From Candidatus Endomicrobiellum trichonymphae (lineage in GTDB: Bacteria > Elusimicrobiota > Endomicrobiia > Endomicrobiales > Endomicrobiaceae), in contig NZ_AP017459.1 in the NCBI RefSeq assembly GCF_002355835.1, positions 868,001-932,000 of the forward strand: DNA of 64,000 nt. Direction: 5' to 3'. Shown piece by piece: positions 1 through 8,013 of the stretch. The position numbers and the translations under genes are program-made. Below the pieces are notes generated by a model that was given only the letters and a program-made list of their open reading frames with translations, did no database searches and had not been told where the DNA came from. How positions within the stretch are numbered: position 1 is the first letter of the stretch; each line of letters begins with the position of its first letter.

Positions 1-1054
1 CGGGATATTCTCTTGTATATCCGTATCCACCGAATATCTGCACCGCATTTGTGGTAACTCTCATCGCCACTTCCGAGCAGAAAAGTTTAGCCATCGCCGA
101 TTCTTTGCTTGTGCGTTTTCCGGTTCCAGAATCAATCATTCTCGCAGAAGCATAAAGCAACGCTCTTGCAGCTTCAACTTCAGTCGCCATTTCTGCAAGC
201 AAGTGTTGTATTGCCTGAAAAGAAGCTATGGGCTGTCCGAACTGAACTCTCTTTCTTGCGTATTCGACGGCTTCATCTAAAGCTCCCTCCGCAATACCAA
301 GCGCCTGCGCCGCAACGCCCGGACGGGAATTATCCAACGTTGCCTGCGCCGTAAGCAAACCGTGTCCTTCTTTTCCAATCAATTGATCTTTATGCACTCT
401 GCAGTCATCAAATATAAGTTCTCTTGTTGAAGACGCTCTAATACCCATCTTTTTTTCTTTTTTGCCAAACTCAAACCCCGGTGTGCCTTTTTCCACGATA
501 AAACACGAAATTCCCCTCGCACCTCTATCCGGATTTGTCTTTGCAAAAATGGTATATATTTCAGCATCTCCACCATTAGTTATAAAACATTTTGTTCCGT
601 TTAATACGTAATAATCACCGTCTTTAACAGCAACTGTAGCCATTCCGGTTGCATCTGAACCTGCTCCCGCTTCCGTTAAACCGAAAGCCGCAAGTTTTTT
701 GCCCGATGCAATGTCAGGCAAATATTTTTTCTTTTGTTCTTCACTGCCGGATATAAGAATAGGAAGAGTTCCCAGTGCCGTCGCGGCAAGTGACAATGCG
801 ATTGCTCCGTCAACTTTACACAGTTCTTCTACAACAAGCACAAGTCCCATAATGCCTTTGCCAAAGCCACCGTATTCTTCCGGAATGTATGCTCCGCATA
901 AATCGGATTGTGCGAACTCTTTTACGATTTCCCATGGAAATTCTTCTTTCTCATCATAATGTTCTCTTATTGGTTTCATTTTTTCAACTGCAATCGCTCT
1001 TGCGGTCTCAATCATCAGCCGCTCTTCTTCAGACAACATATAATCCATTACCAT
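1..1054 (-). CDS. Acyl-CoA dehydrogenase (short-chain/butyryl-CoA type), 3' end outside window
   Basis: The minus-strand frame is open from an ATG at 1054 to the window edge, about 351 residues of an expected ~380. It oxidises short-chain acyl-CoA at the alpha-beta bond with FAD and passes electrons to electron-transfer flavoprotein. Visible family marks are FGLTEAGAGSDA (FAD/substrate loop), KCFITNGG, the GARGISCFIVEKGTPGF strand and, near the edge, VQIFGGYGYTREYP. The C-terminal segment that carries the catalytic glutamate in butyryl-CoA dehydrogenases lies beyond the window. A GAGGAG ribosome site stands about 7 bases before the ATG. It follows rnc on the same strand with a 40-base gap. 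Family certain; exact substrate inferred. Confidence 0.9.
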   Translation of the reverse strand, partial: MVMDYMLSEEERLMIETARAIAVEKMKPIREHYDEKEEFPWEIVKEFAQSDLCGAYIPEEYGGFGKGIMGLVLVVEELCKVDGAIALSLAATALGTLPILISGSEEQKKKYLPDIASGKKLAAFGLTEAGAGSDATGMATVAVKDGDYYVLNGTKCFITNGGDAEIYTIFAKTNPDRGARGISCFIVEKGTPGFEFGKKEKKMGIRASSTRELIFDDCRVHKDQLIGKEGHGLLTAQATLDNSRPGVAAQALGIAEGALDEAVEYARKRVQFGQPIASFQAIQHLLAEMATEVEAARALLYASARMIDSGTGKRTSKESAMAKLFCSEVAMRVTTNAVQIFGGYGYTREYP

Positions 1055-1093
1055 ATTAAAACTCCTCTTTATCCTATCGCCCCAATTTATTGT

Positions 1094-1825
1094 TTATTTA
1101 AGAGTTCGTTCCCGCCGTTTATTTCCACATTCCAATTTCCACACCTCACTCTCTGCCCTTATGTTTTTCATTGCCTGCTTGGCGGCGAACTGCTGGGCTT
1201 CTTTTTTGGAATTTCCCGCGCCTTTGCCTAATAACTCACTTTTTATATATACAGCAACTTCAAATTTCTTATTATGATCGGGACCAGATTCTTTTATTAC
1301 TTTGTACTCGGGAAGCTCTTTATATATCGACTGCAGAATTTCCTGTAATCTGCTTTTATAGTCTGTAATCTCTATCTCTTTCTGATCGTTCAAAAATCTT
1401 AAAACAAACTTTTTTGCATTCTCAAAACCACCGTCTAAATATATCGCTCCGATGACAGCCTCAAATACATCACACAACAAACTTTCTCTCTGCCTTGCTT
1501 CTTTTGTGTCTTCACTTTTACCTAAATATATACAACCGCCCAAATCCATTTCCCTAGCCCAACTGCTCAAATTATGAGCTGAAATAATCTGAGCTTTAAA
1601 CTGCGACAATTTCCCCTCGCTTTCTCGAGGATATCTCAGATAGAGCGTTTCTGCAACAATAGCCGAAAGAATACTATCTCCCAAAAATTCCATACGTCTA
1701 TTATAATTTTCTCCGACGGTCTCCGCCGCATAGGATTTATGCGTTAATGCCGTTGCTAAAATTTTAGGATCGCCAAACTTGTATTCAATAATCTTTTGAA
1801 ACTTTTCCCAATTTTTATTCAACAT
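1094..1825 (-). CDS. rnc: Ribonuclease III
   Basis: Cleaves double-stranded RNA in rRNA and mRNA maturation. The 243-residue protein has the catalytic signature RMEFLGDSIL (residues 45-54; E46 and D50 bind metal) and the second acidic pair in CDVFEAVIGAIYLDGG (D119, E122). A double-stranded-RNA-binding domain fills about residues 155-225 and ends in KKEAQQFAAKQAM. The signature starts NYNRRMEFLGDS rather than the common NERLEFLGDS, a mild variation that keeps all catalytic residues. Its start overlaps the end of fabF by 11 bases, so it is the last gene of the fatty acid operon, a common bacterial linkage. Confidence 0.96.
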   Translation of the reverse strand: MLNKNWEKFQKIIEYKFGDPKILATALTHKSYAAETVGENYNRRMEFLGDSILSAIVAETLYLRYPRESEGKLSQFKAQIISAHNLSSWAREMDLGGCIYLGKSEDTKEARQRESLLCDVFEAVIGAIYLDGGFENAKKFVLRFLNDQKEIEITDYKSRLQEILQSIYKELPEYKVIKESGPDHNKKFEVAVYIKSELLGKGAGNSKKEAQQFAAKQAMKNIRAESEVWKLECGNKRRERTLK

Positions 1826-3056
1826 ATTTTTTTATTACAACGGTCGCATTATGTCCGCCAAAACCAAGAGAATTTGAAAGAGCGCAATTGATCTGCTGAA
1901 TACGCGACGTATTCGGAACATAATCCAAATCACATTCCGGATCGGACGTCTCATAGTTTATCGTAGGATGTATAAAACCTTCCTGCATTGCAAAAACCGT
2001 AGCCGCAAGCTCTACAACAGCTGCACCGCCTAAAAGATGTCCCGTCATCGACTTCGTAGATGAAATTGGTATCTTATACGCTTTCTCGCCGAAAACTTTT
2101 TTTATTGCAAAAGTCTCCGTTCTATCATTTAACACAGTTGACGTGCCGTGTGCATTAATATAGTCAACTTCTTCTTTGTAAATGCCGGCATCTATTATTG
2201 CTTTTTCCATAGCCAAAACAGCGGCTCTGCCTTCAGGTTCAGGAGCAGTAATATGATAAGCATCGTCAGACGCCCCGTATCCTGCAAACTCAGCATATAT
2301 TCTCGCACCTCTATTTAGCGCATGTTCCAGAGTCTCGAATACGACTATGCCAGCACCTTCGCCCATAACAAACCCGTCGCGAGTTTTGTCAAAAGGCCTC
2401 GAAGCCTTATGCGGCTCGTTATTTCTCTGCGAAAGAGCTTTAATTGAACAGAAACCCGCAAGCCCCAAAGGAACGATCGTTCCTTCCGCCCCACCCGAAA
2501 TTATCACGTCAGCATCACCGCTGCGAAGCAATCTTAAAGCATCGCCCATAGCATTATTAGAAGATGCACACGCGCTTGTAATCGCATAATTCGGTCCCGT
2601 AAAACCGTAATTAATAGCTATTTCACCCGGAAGCATATTAGTAATTATCATAGGAATAAGGAAAGGACTTACTCTTCTGGCTCCTTTTGACAAAAGAACT
2701 CGTTCTTCTCTTTCAATTATATCTAAACCTCCGATGCCGGTTCCTGTTATAACGCCGATTCTTGACAAATCTTCCTTAGAAAGATTAAGTCTTGAATCCT
2801 CAACAGCCATTTTGGCCGCTGTAAATCCAAGCTGTGTAAATCTTGCCATTCTTTTTATTTTCTTTTTGTCAATAAATTTTTCAGGATCAAAGTTTTTAAC
2901 ACTAGCTGCAAATTTCGTGGTATATGCGGTTGTATCAAATGATTCAATGGCAGAAACTCCAGATCTACCCTCTTTTAAAGCTTTTGTAAATTCAGCATTT
3001 CCTATACCTATAGGAGTAACAACTCCTATGCCAGTTATAACTATTCTTTTGTTCAT
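1815..3056 (-). CDS. fabF: 3-oxoacyl-ACP synthase II (KAS II)
   Basis: Elongates acyl-ACP with malonyl-ACP in type II fatty acid synthesis. The 413-residue length is typical. The active-site cysteine is C163 in ITSACASSNNAMGDAL; the two catalytic histidines lie in NAHGTST (near residue 303) and MTGHLLGGA (near residue 340). The C-terminal NSLGFGGHNA motif is present. It sits 9 bases after acpP and overlaps rnc, so the operon is translated as one unit. No fabB, fabI or fabK is seen in the window, so the enoyl reductase must be elsewhere. Confidence 0.97.
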   Translation of the reverse strand: MNKRIVITGIGVVTPIGIGNAEFTKALKEGRSGVSAIESFDTTAYTTKFAASVKNFDPEKFIDKKKIKRMARFTQLGFTAAKMAVEDSRLNLSKEDLSRIGVITGTGIGGLDIIEREERVLLSKGARRVSPFLIPMIITNMLPGEIAINYGFTGPNYAITSACASSNNAMGDALRLLRSGDADVIISGGAEGTIVPLGLAGFCSIKALSQRNNEPHKASRPFDKTRDGFVMGEGAGIVVFETLEHALNRGARIYAEFAGYGASDDAYHITAPEPEGRAAVLAMEKAIIDAGIYKEEVDYINAHGTSTVLNDRTETFAIKKVFGEKAYKIPISSTKSMTGHLLGGAAVVELAATVFAMQEGFIHPTINYETSDPECDLDYVPNTSRIQQINCALSNSLGFGGHNATVVIKKYVE

Positions 3057-3065
3057 TTTAATGCC

Positions 3066-3305
3066 TTATTTTCTAACGTGAGTTTTAACATAATCTATCG
3101 CACTTCCAACCGTCTGGATTTTTTCCGCTTCCTCGTCCGGAATTTCAATGCCAAACTTTTCTTCAAAAGCCATAACAAGTTCTACAGTATCCAAAGAATC
3201 CGCACCCAAGTCATTAACAAAAGATGCACCGGTTACCACTTCAGCTGGATCTACACCTAATTGCTCAACAATAATTTCCTTTACTCTAGCTTCAAAATCT
3301 GCCAT
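3066..3305 (-). CDS. acpP: Acyl carrier protein
   Basis: A 79-residue acidic carrier with the phosphopantetheine attachment serine S37 in the invariant [11 protein letters not shown] motif. It holds growing acyl chains for FabD, FabG, FabF, FabH and FabZ. The length and the four-helix pattern with [18 protein letters not shown] after the serine are exactly those of the family. It lies between fabG (150 bases upstream) and fabF (9 bases downstream). A GGGGGA-type ribosome site is just before the ATG. Confidence 0.97.
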   Translation of the reverse strand: MADFEARVKEIIVEQLGVDPAEVVTGASFVNDLGADSLDTVELVMAFEEKFGIEIPDEEAEKIQTVGSAIDYVKTHVRK

Positions 3306-3455
3306 TTTGTACTCCCCCTTTGATGATCCTTCTATGTCTTTAATTTATGTCGAAATTACTTTGGACAATAAATACTCTTCTTTCTTTATAATTACGCAAA
3401 GATATAGTGCTGATATTGTTTCCATTGCTGGCTATACTCTCCCCAAAACAACCTG

Positions 3456-4199
3456 TTACATATACATTCCGCCATTTACGGACAAAACATGTCCTGTTAT
3501 ATAAGATGAATCATCACTTGCCAAAAATAACGCTGCTTTTGCTATATCAGAAACTTCTCCAAGCCTTACAAGAGGTATTATTGAAGTCATCATCTGCCTT
3601 TGCCCTTCCGTCAATTTATCCGTCATTGCAGTGCGGATAAATCCTGGAGCAATAGCATTTACTAAAATATTTCTCGAAGCAAATTCTCTCGCACAGGTTT
3701 TTGTTATTGCAATCACACCACCCTTTGATGCAGAGTAATTTATCTGACCTGCATTTCCCATCTGACCTACGACAGAAGATATATTTATTATTCTGCCTTG
3801 TCTCTGCTTAAGCATTATTTTACTTACGGCTTTTATACAATTAAATACACCCTTTAAATTAACCGCTATAACTGAATCCCATTCCGATTCGCTCATTCTC
3901 AAAACCAGATTATCTTTAGTTATTCCGGCATTATTAATTAGTATATCTATTTTTGAAAATTTGTCAATAGAAGTTTTGACCAAATCCTCGCAGTCTTCCA
4001 ATTTTGAAACGTTTCCGGCAACCGCTATTGTATCAAAACCATATTTTGTCTTTATTTCATCTGCTGTTTTTTGTGCCGACTCTATATTGATATCGGAAAT
4101 CACAAGTCGAGATCCTTCCGACGCAAAAACCTCTGCTATCGATCTTCCTATTCCCTGCGCCGAACCCGTAATAACTGCCACTTTACCCTGAAGTTTCAT
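3456..4199 (-). CDS. fabG: 3-oxoacyl-ACP reductase
   Basis: NADPH-dependent reduction of 3-oxoacyl-ACP. The 247-residue short-chain dehydrogenase has the cofactor motif TGSAQGIG (residues 11-18), NNAG (89-92) and the catalytic set S141/S142, Y155 and K159 (NYSASKGGV). The C-terminal GHVLSVNGGMYM is typical of FabG. The start overlaps the fabD stop by 4 bases (ATGA), so the two are translationally coupled. Confidence 0.96.
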   Translation of the reverse strand: MKLQGKVAVITGSAQGIGRSIAEVFASEGSRLVISDINIESAQKTADEIKTKYGFDTIAVAGNVSKLEDCEDLVKTSIDKFSKIDILINNAGITKDNLVLRMSESEWDSVIAVNLKGVFNCIKAVSKIMLKQRQGRIINISSVVGQMGNAGQINYSASKGGVIAITKTCAREFASRNILVNAIAPGFIRTAMTDKLTEGQRQMMTSIIPLVRLGEVSDIAKAALFLASDDSSYITGHVLSVNGGMYM

Positions 4200-5125
4200 T
4201 TATTTAGTTCCTCCAACGTTTTTTGTAAGCTTGCCGAATCTTCTATATTTAACGCTTTTTTTGATCTGTCTATTTTTCTTAAAAGCCCGGACAAAATCTT
4301 TCCGGGACCGACTTCTACAAATTTATAGTATCCCAATTTAATAATATTCTGAACAATTTCATCCCACTTTACAGGACTTTTGATCTGTCTTACAAGTTTT
4401 TCCTTAATAGCGGAGGTATCTGTCGTCAATAAGGCATCGCAGTTCGTATAAACGCTAAAAGACGGCGCAGTGAAATTATATTTCTCAAGTTCTTTTGACA
4501 TGTCATCCGAGGCCGGCGACATAATAGAAGAATGAAACGGGCCCGAAACATTTAAAATAACGGTTTTTGCTCCTGCAGTAGCTGCAAATTCAACCGCCTT
4601 ATTTACCGCCGACACAGTTCCAGCTATAACAATTTGTCTAGGTGAATTAAAATTAACCGCTTCGCAGACACCCACGCCCGAAGCTCGCTTGCATAAATCC
4701 TCAACAGCAGATTTTTCCATGCCTATAATTGCCGCCATTATTCCGGGCGTTTTTGCAGACGCTTTTTGAATAAACTTTCCTCTCGCCGTGACCATAGCTA
4801 AACCGTCCTTAAAGCTGAAAAAACCGGCCGCACACAAGGCAGAATATTCGCCTAACGAGTGTCCAGCAGAGACAAACCCGTCGACTGAAAGCCCATAAGA
4901 TTCTTTGAAAACTTCAAAAGCTGCCATGCTAACAACAAATATTGCGGGCTGCGCATATTCAGTAAGTTTTAAAGTTTCTTCAGTCCCCTCGAAAATAATA
5001 TTCTTAAGCTCGTTTCCTGCCAAATCAATTATTTCTCTAGCTTTGAGGTATTTATCATAAAGATCTTTTCCCATCCCGACAGTCTGCGCTCCCTGACCAG
5101 GAAACATCAACGCTATTTTTGACAT
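4196..5125 (-). CDS. fabD: Malonyl-CoA:ACP transacylase
   Basis: Loads malonate from CoA onto ACP. The 309-residue protein begins with IALMFPGQGAQ, has the nucleophile serine S90 in GHSLGEYSAL, and the catalytic histidine in SGPFHSSIM (near residue 197). The partner arginine is expected in VTARGKF. It is the third gene of the fab cluster, after fabH with a 113-base spacer and before fabG with a 4-base overlap. Confidence 0.96.
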   Translation of the reverse strand: MSKIALMFPGQGAQTVGMGKDLYDKYLKAREIIDLAGNELKNIIFEGTEETLKLTEYAQPAIFVVSMAAFEVFKESYGLSVDGFVSAGHSLGEYSALCAAGFFSFKDGLAMVTARGKFIQKASAKTPGIMAAIIGMEKSAVEDLCKRASGVGVCEAVNFNSPRQIVIAGTVSAVNKAVEFAATAGAKTVILNVSGPFHSSIMSPASDDMSKELEKYNFTAPSFSVYTNCDALLTTDTSAIKEKLVRQIKSPVKWDEIVQNIIKLGYYKFVEVGPGKILSGLLRKIDRSKKALNIEDSASLQKTLEELNK

Positions 5126-5238
5126 ATCTATAACCCCTTAAAGAACAGTCCGTACAACTAAGACTGGAACTTTCAATTCAACATGCCAACTTTGCAACAG
5201 TGCCCGACAGAAAAGAACTTAAATAAACTTTATCTTTT

Positions 5239-6225
5239 CTATATTCTTATTACTGTAGCACCCCATGTAAACCCGCTGCCGAACGCAATCAATTCCGCGA
5301 GGTCGCCTTTTTGCAGTCTGCCGGTTTTTATTGCTTCGTCTAGTGCCGTAATTGTTGTCGCAGCCGAAATATTTCCCGTCTTATGAACATTTACAAAAAC
5401 TCTGTCCATAGAAACGCCCATTTTTTTGGCAACCGCTTCAATTATTCTCATATTTGCCTGATGAGGAATAAAAAGTTTTATATCTTTAAGTTCTTTCTTC
5501 GAAAAACTAAGCGCTTTTTCGGCAGCAAGCACCATTTTCGGCACAGCAGATTTAAAAACTTCTTTACCTTGCATCTTTATTGTATGTCCATTCATGTCAT
5601 CTGCCGGATCATAACAAGCCGTTCCACATGCAGGCAAAAAAAGCAAATTCGAATATGAACCGTCAGCTCCGAGAAACACAGACAAAACATTGTCATTTTC
5701 CTCTGAAGCCGATAAAACTATTGCTCCCGCTCCGTCGCCAAACAAAATACAGGTATTTCTATCGGTCCAATCCATAAATTTTGTAAGTTCTTCGGCGCCG
5801 ACCAATAAAATCGTCTTGTATAATCCCGACTCAATAAAAGCTTTCGCCGCTGAAATTCCATAGATAAAACCGCTACATGCGGCAGACAAATCAAACGACG
5901 GAGCCGAATTGGTAAGTCCCAGCCTCTTGTGCAGAAAGCATGCAGTTGACGGAACTAACATATCAGGAGTCATCGTTGCAATAATTATCAAATCTATCTG
6001 TTCAGGCAAAATACCTGCATCTTCCAACGCTTCAATTGAAGCCTTATAAGCAAGTTCTGAAGTCGGCTCATTTTTTTCAGATACTCTTCTTTCTTTAATT
6101 CCGGTTCTTGTACGTATCCACTCATCAGAAGTATCAATCATCTTTTCCAAATCTGCATTCGTAAGAACTTTTTTTGGGAAATATGATCCAGTACCTAAAA
6201 TCTCCGTGCCGATTTTTTTATTCAT
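5239..6225 (-). CDS. fabH: 3-oxoacyl-ACP synthase III (KAS III)
   Basis: Starts fatty acid synthesis by condensing acetyl-CoA with malonyl-ACP. At 328 residues it is of standard length. The catalytic triad is visible: C117 in DLSAACSGFIYG, the histidine in IPHQANMRI and the asparagine in KTGNISAATT. The N-terminal DEWIRTRTGIKERR motif that lines the CoA tunnel is intact. The start follows the plsX stop directly, forming the usual plsX-fabH pair. Confidence 0.97.
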   Translation of the reverse strand: MNKKIGTEILGTGSYFPKKVLTNADLEKMIDTSDEWIRTRTGIKERRVSEKNEPTSELAYKASIEALEDAGILPEQIDLIIIATMTPDMLVPSTACFLHKRLGLTNSAPSFDLSAACSGFIYGISAAKAFIESGLYKTILLVGAEELTKFMDWTDRNTCILFGDGAGAIVLSASEENDNVLSVFLGADGSYSNLLFLPACGTACYDPADDMNGHTIKMQGKEVFKSAVPKMVLAAEKALSFSKKELKDIKLFIPHQANMRIIEAVAKKMGVSMDRVFVNVHKTGNISAATTITALDEAIKTGRLQKGDLAELIAFGSGFTWGATVIRI

Positions 6226-7242
6226 TTATACGACCTTATTATTATATCTTAATATCGCTTCCTTAATTCCAGCTGCAATATTATGTTTTGCAGTTTCCGC
6301 ACCAGCAAAAATTGCATTTTTCACCGCTTTCCCATTTGAACTTCCATGACCTATTATACATACGCCCTCAACACCTAAAAGTGGAGCGCCGCCGAACTCG
6401 CTGTAGTCAACTCTTTTTCTTAAATCTTTTATCGCAAGCCATAAAAAAGGAAGAGACGCCCACGTCATCGGATGCTGCTTAAATTCTTTTCTGATAAGCT
6501 TAAGCATCATTTCAGTAAGACCCTCACCTAACTTTAATATTACGTTTCCTACAAATCCGTCACATATAGCCACATCGACTTTGCCTCCAGGAATATCTCT
6601 CCCCTCGACATTACCTATAAAATTTATATCCGCCTTCTTTAGAAGCTCAAAAGCCGCCAGTGTAAGTTCATTGCCCTTTGTAGACTCTTCGCCAATTGAA
6701 ACCAAACCAACTCTGGGATTCTCTACACTGGCAACTTTTTCACAAAACAGACTCGCCATTATTCCAAACTGAAGAAGATATTCAGGCGTACAATCTACAT
6801 TTGCACCCATATCGGCAATTATGCAATGTCCGCCAAAGTTTGGAAAAACTGTTGAAATTGCCGGTCTTAAAACACCCTCTATTCTTTTTAAATAAAAAAG
6901 TGCCGCAGACATTGCAGCACCGGAATTGCCCATAGAAACAAAAGCATCAGCTTTACCATCTGCCACAAGTCTTGCACATACGGATAAAGAAGAATCCTTT
7001 TTCTGACGAACAGCTTTGGCGGGATGTTCATCCATAGTAATAAATTCAGTCGCATTTATTATCTCTATATTAAGTGACTTAAGATCATAGCGGCCTCTAT
7101 ATTTTAAGAGTTCTCCTACTAAAATTTTTTCTATTCCTACAAGCAGAATTTTATGCTTGGATTCTTTAGCTGCAAAAATTGCACCTTCAACTGTTGAAGC
7201 AGGCGCAAAATCCCCCCCCATTGCATCAAGAGCAATTATCAT
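6226..7242 (-). CDS. plsX: Phosphate acyltransferase PlsX
   Basis: Converts acyl-ACP to acyl-phosphate for the PlsX/PlsY phospholipid route. The 338-residue protein starts IIALDAMGGDFAP and contains DEHPAKAVRQKKDSS, VSMGNSGAAM and FGGAPLLGVEG, all PlsX hallmarks. The codons for Met-Gly-Gly-Asp hold an uninterrupted run of eight G (7212-7219 on the plus strand as C), a possible slippage site inside a gene that must be made. The start overlaps the end of rpmF by one base, giving the classic rpmF-plsX-fabH order. Confidence 0.96.
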   Translation of the reverse strand: MIIALDAMGGDFAPASTVEGAIFAAKESKHKILLVGIEKILVGELLKYRGRYDLKSLNIEIINATEFITMDEHPAKAVRQKKDSSLSVCARLVADGKADAFVSMGNSGAAMSAALFYLKRIEGVLRPAISTVFPNFGGHCIIADMGANVDCTPEYLLQFGIMASLFCEKVASVENPRVGLVSIGEESTKGNELTLAAFELLKKADINFIGNVEGRDIPGGKVDVAICDGFVGNVILKLGEGLTEMMLKLIRKEFKQHPMTWASLPFLWLAIKDLRKRVDYSEFGGAPLLGVEGVCIIGHGSSNGKAVKNAIFAGAETAKHNIAAGIKEAILRYNNKVV

Positions 7243-7466
7243 TATCTATTAACCTCTGCTATATCCTCAGCAGACTTTTTTGCCTTTTTAGGCACAATGA
7301 GTCTGCCATTATAAAATCCGCACTCTGGACATACTCTATGCGACAGTTTTGCCGCACCACAATTTAAACATTTACCTAAATTAGGTGCGTCAAGCTTTGA
7401 GTTCGCCGATCTCCTGCAATCCCTGCGATGAGGGGTATGTTTTCTTTTCGGATTTGGCATTTTCAC
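7242..7466 (-). CDS. rpmF: 50S ribosomal protein L32
   Basis: A 74-residue basic ribosomal protein with the N-terminal MPNPKRKHTPHRRDCRR stretch (second Met, residue 3, is the usual family start) and two CxxC knuckles, CLNCG and CPECG, that bind zinc. It opens the fatty acid operon. The C-terminal tail (KKAKKSAEDIAEVNR) is slightly longer than in many L32 proteins. A AGGAGG ribosome site precedes it. Confidence 0.95.
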   Translation of the reverse strand: MKMPNPKRKHTPHRRDCRRSANSKLDAPNLGKCLNCGAAKLSHRVCPECGFYNGRLIVPKKAKKSAEDIAEVNR

Positions 7467-7479
7467 TTCCTCCTAACAT

Positions 7480-7890
7480 ATTCACTTAACAATTCTTTCA
7501 ATCTTTTTCTTATAAGTCCGACACTAACGTCGTCATCACAATAACAGAAATCTCCTTTTTATTATGTTTATCGCAAATTTTAAACATATCACAGTCCCTG
7601 CTGCACAACGGTTTCATTGGCATTTCAAGCAACAGCAACTGGTGCACTTCCTATTCAAATATTAAATATCCATACAAACATCTATTGCGATTTCCACAGG
7701 ATGTCAGACAGCAAGAGCATTCAAGATAGAACGAACTCTTTATCTTCACGCTTATATATATTAACAACTTTAGATAATACAGAAATATAGGATTTACAGT
7801 CTATGTCGCCTTTATAGTCATATGTTTTTATTTCAACGGTATCTGCTTTCAAAAAATCAGACAAACTTAGAATTAATTTATTAATACTAA
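7480..7890 (-). pseudogene. Relic of a DUF177 (YceD) protein
   Basis: No open frame covers this stretch, but minus-strand translations in shifting frames give a DUF177 pattern. An N-terminal piece reads LILSLSDFLKADTVEIK, a middle piece reads YKGDIDCKSYISVLSKVV, and the diagnostic C-terminal piece reads LLLLEMPMKPLCSRDC (around 7600-7650), matching the family's LLLElPmkPlCsxDC. A last piece RKRLKELLSEYVRRK runs up to rpmF. DUF177/YceD normally stands directly before rpmF and helps 23S rRNA/ribosome maturation, so position and motif agree. In-frame stops and shifts show it is dead. Confidence 0.72.
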
Positions 7891-8013
7891 TCCTTTATAT
7901 TATAAATTGTTGACTACCTTTTTGTCAACATATTAGCTGAACGGCACTGATAACAAAGATTTTTATCTAGAAAGTTTTGTAAACGCTTATAAGCAACAGA
8001 TAAGCAGATTATT

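Noticed and set aside
699-1231. Plus-strand frames opposite the acyl-CoA dehydrogenase and rnc
   Set aside because: They mirror well-supported minus-strand genes and have no ribosome sites or recognisable domains.
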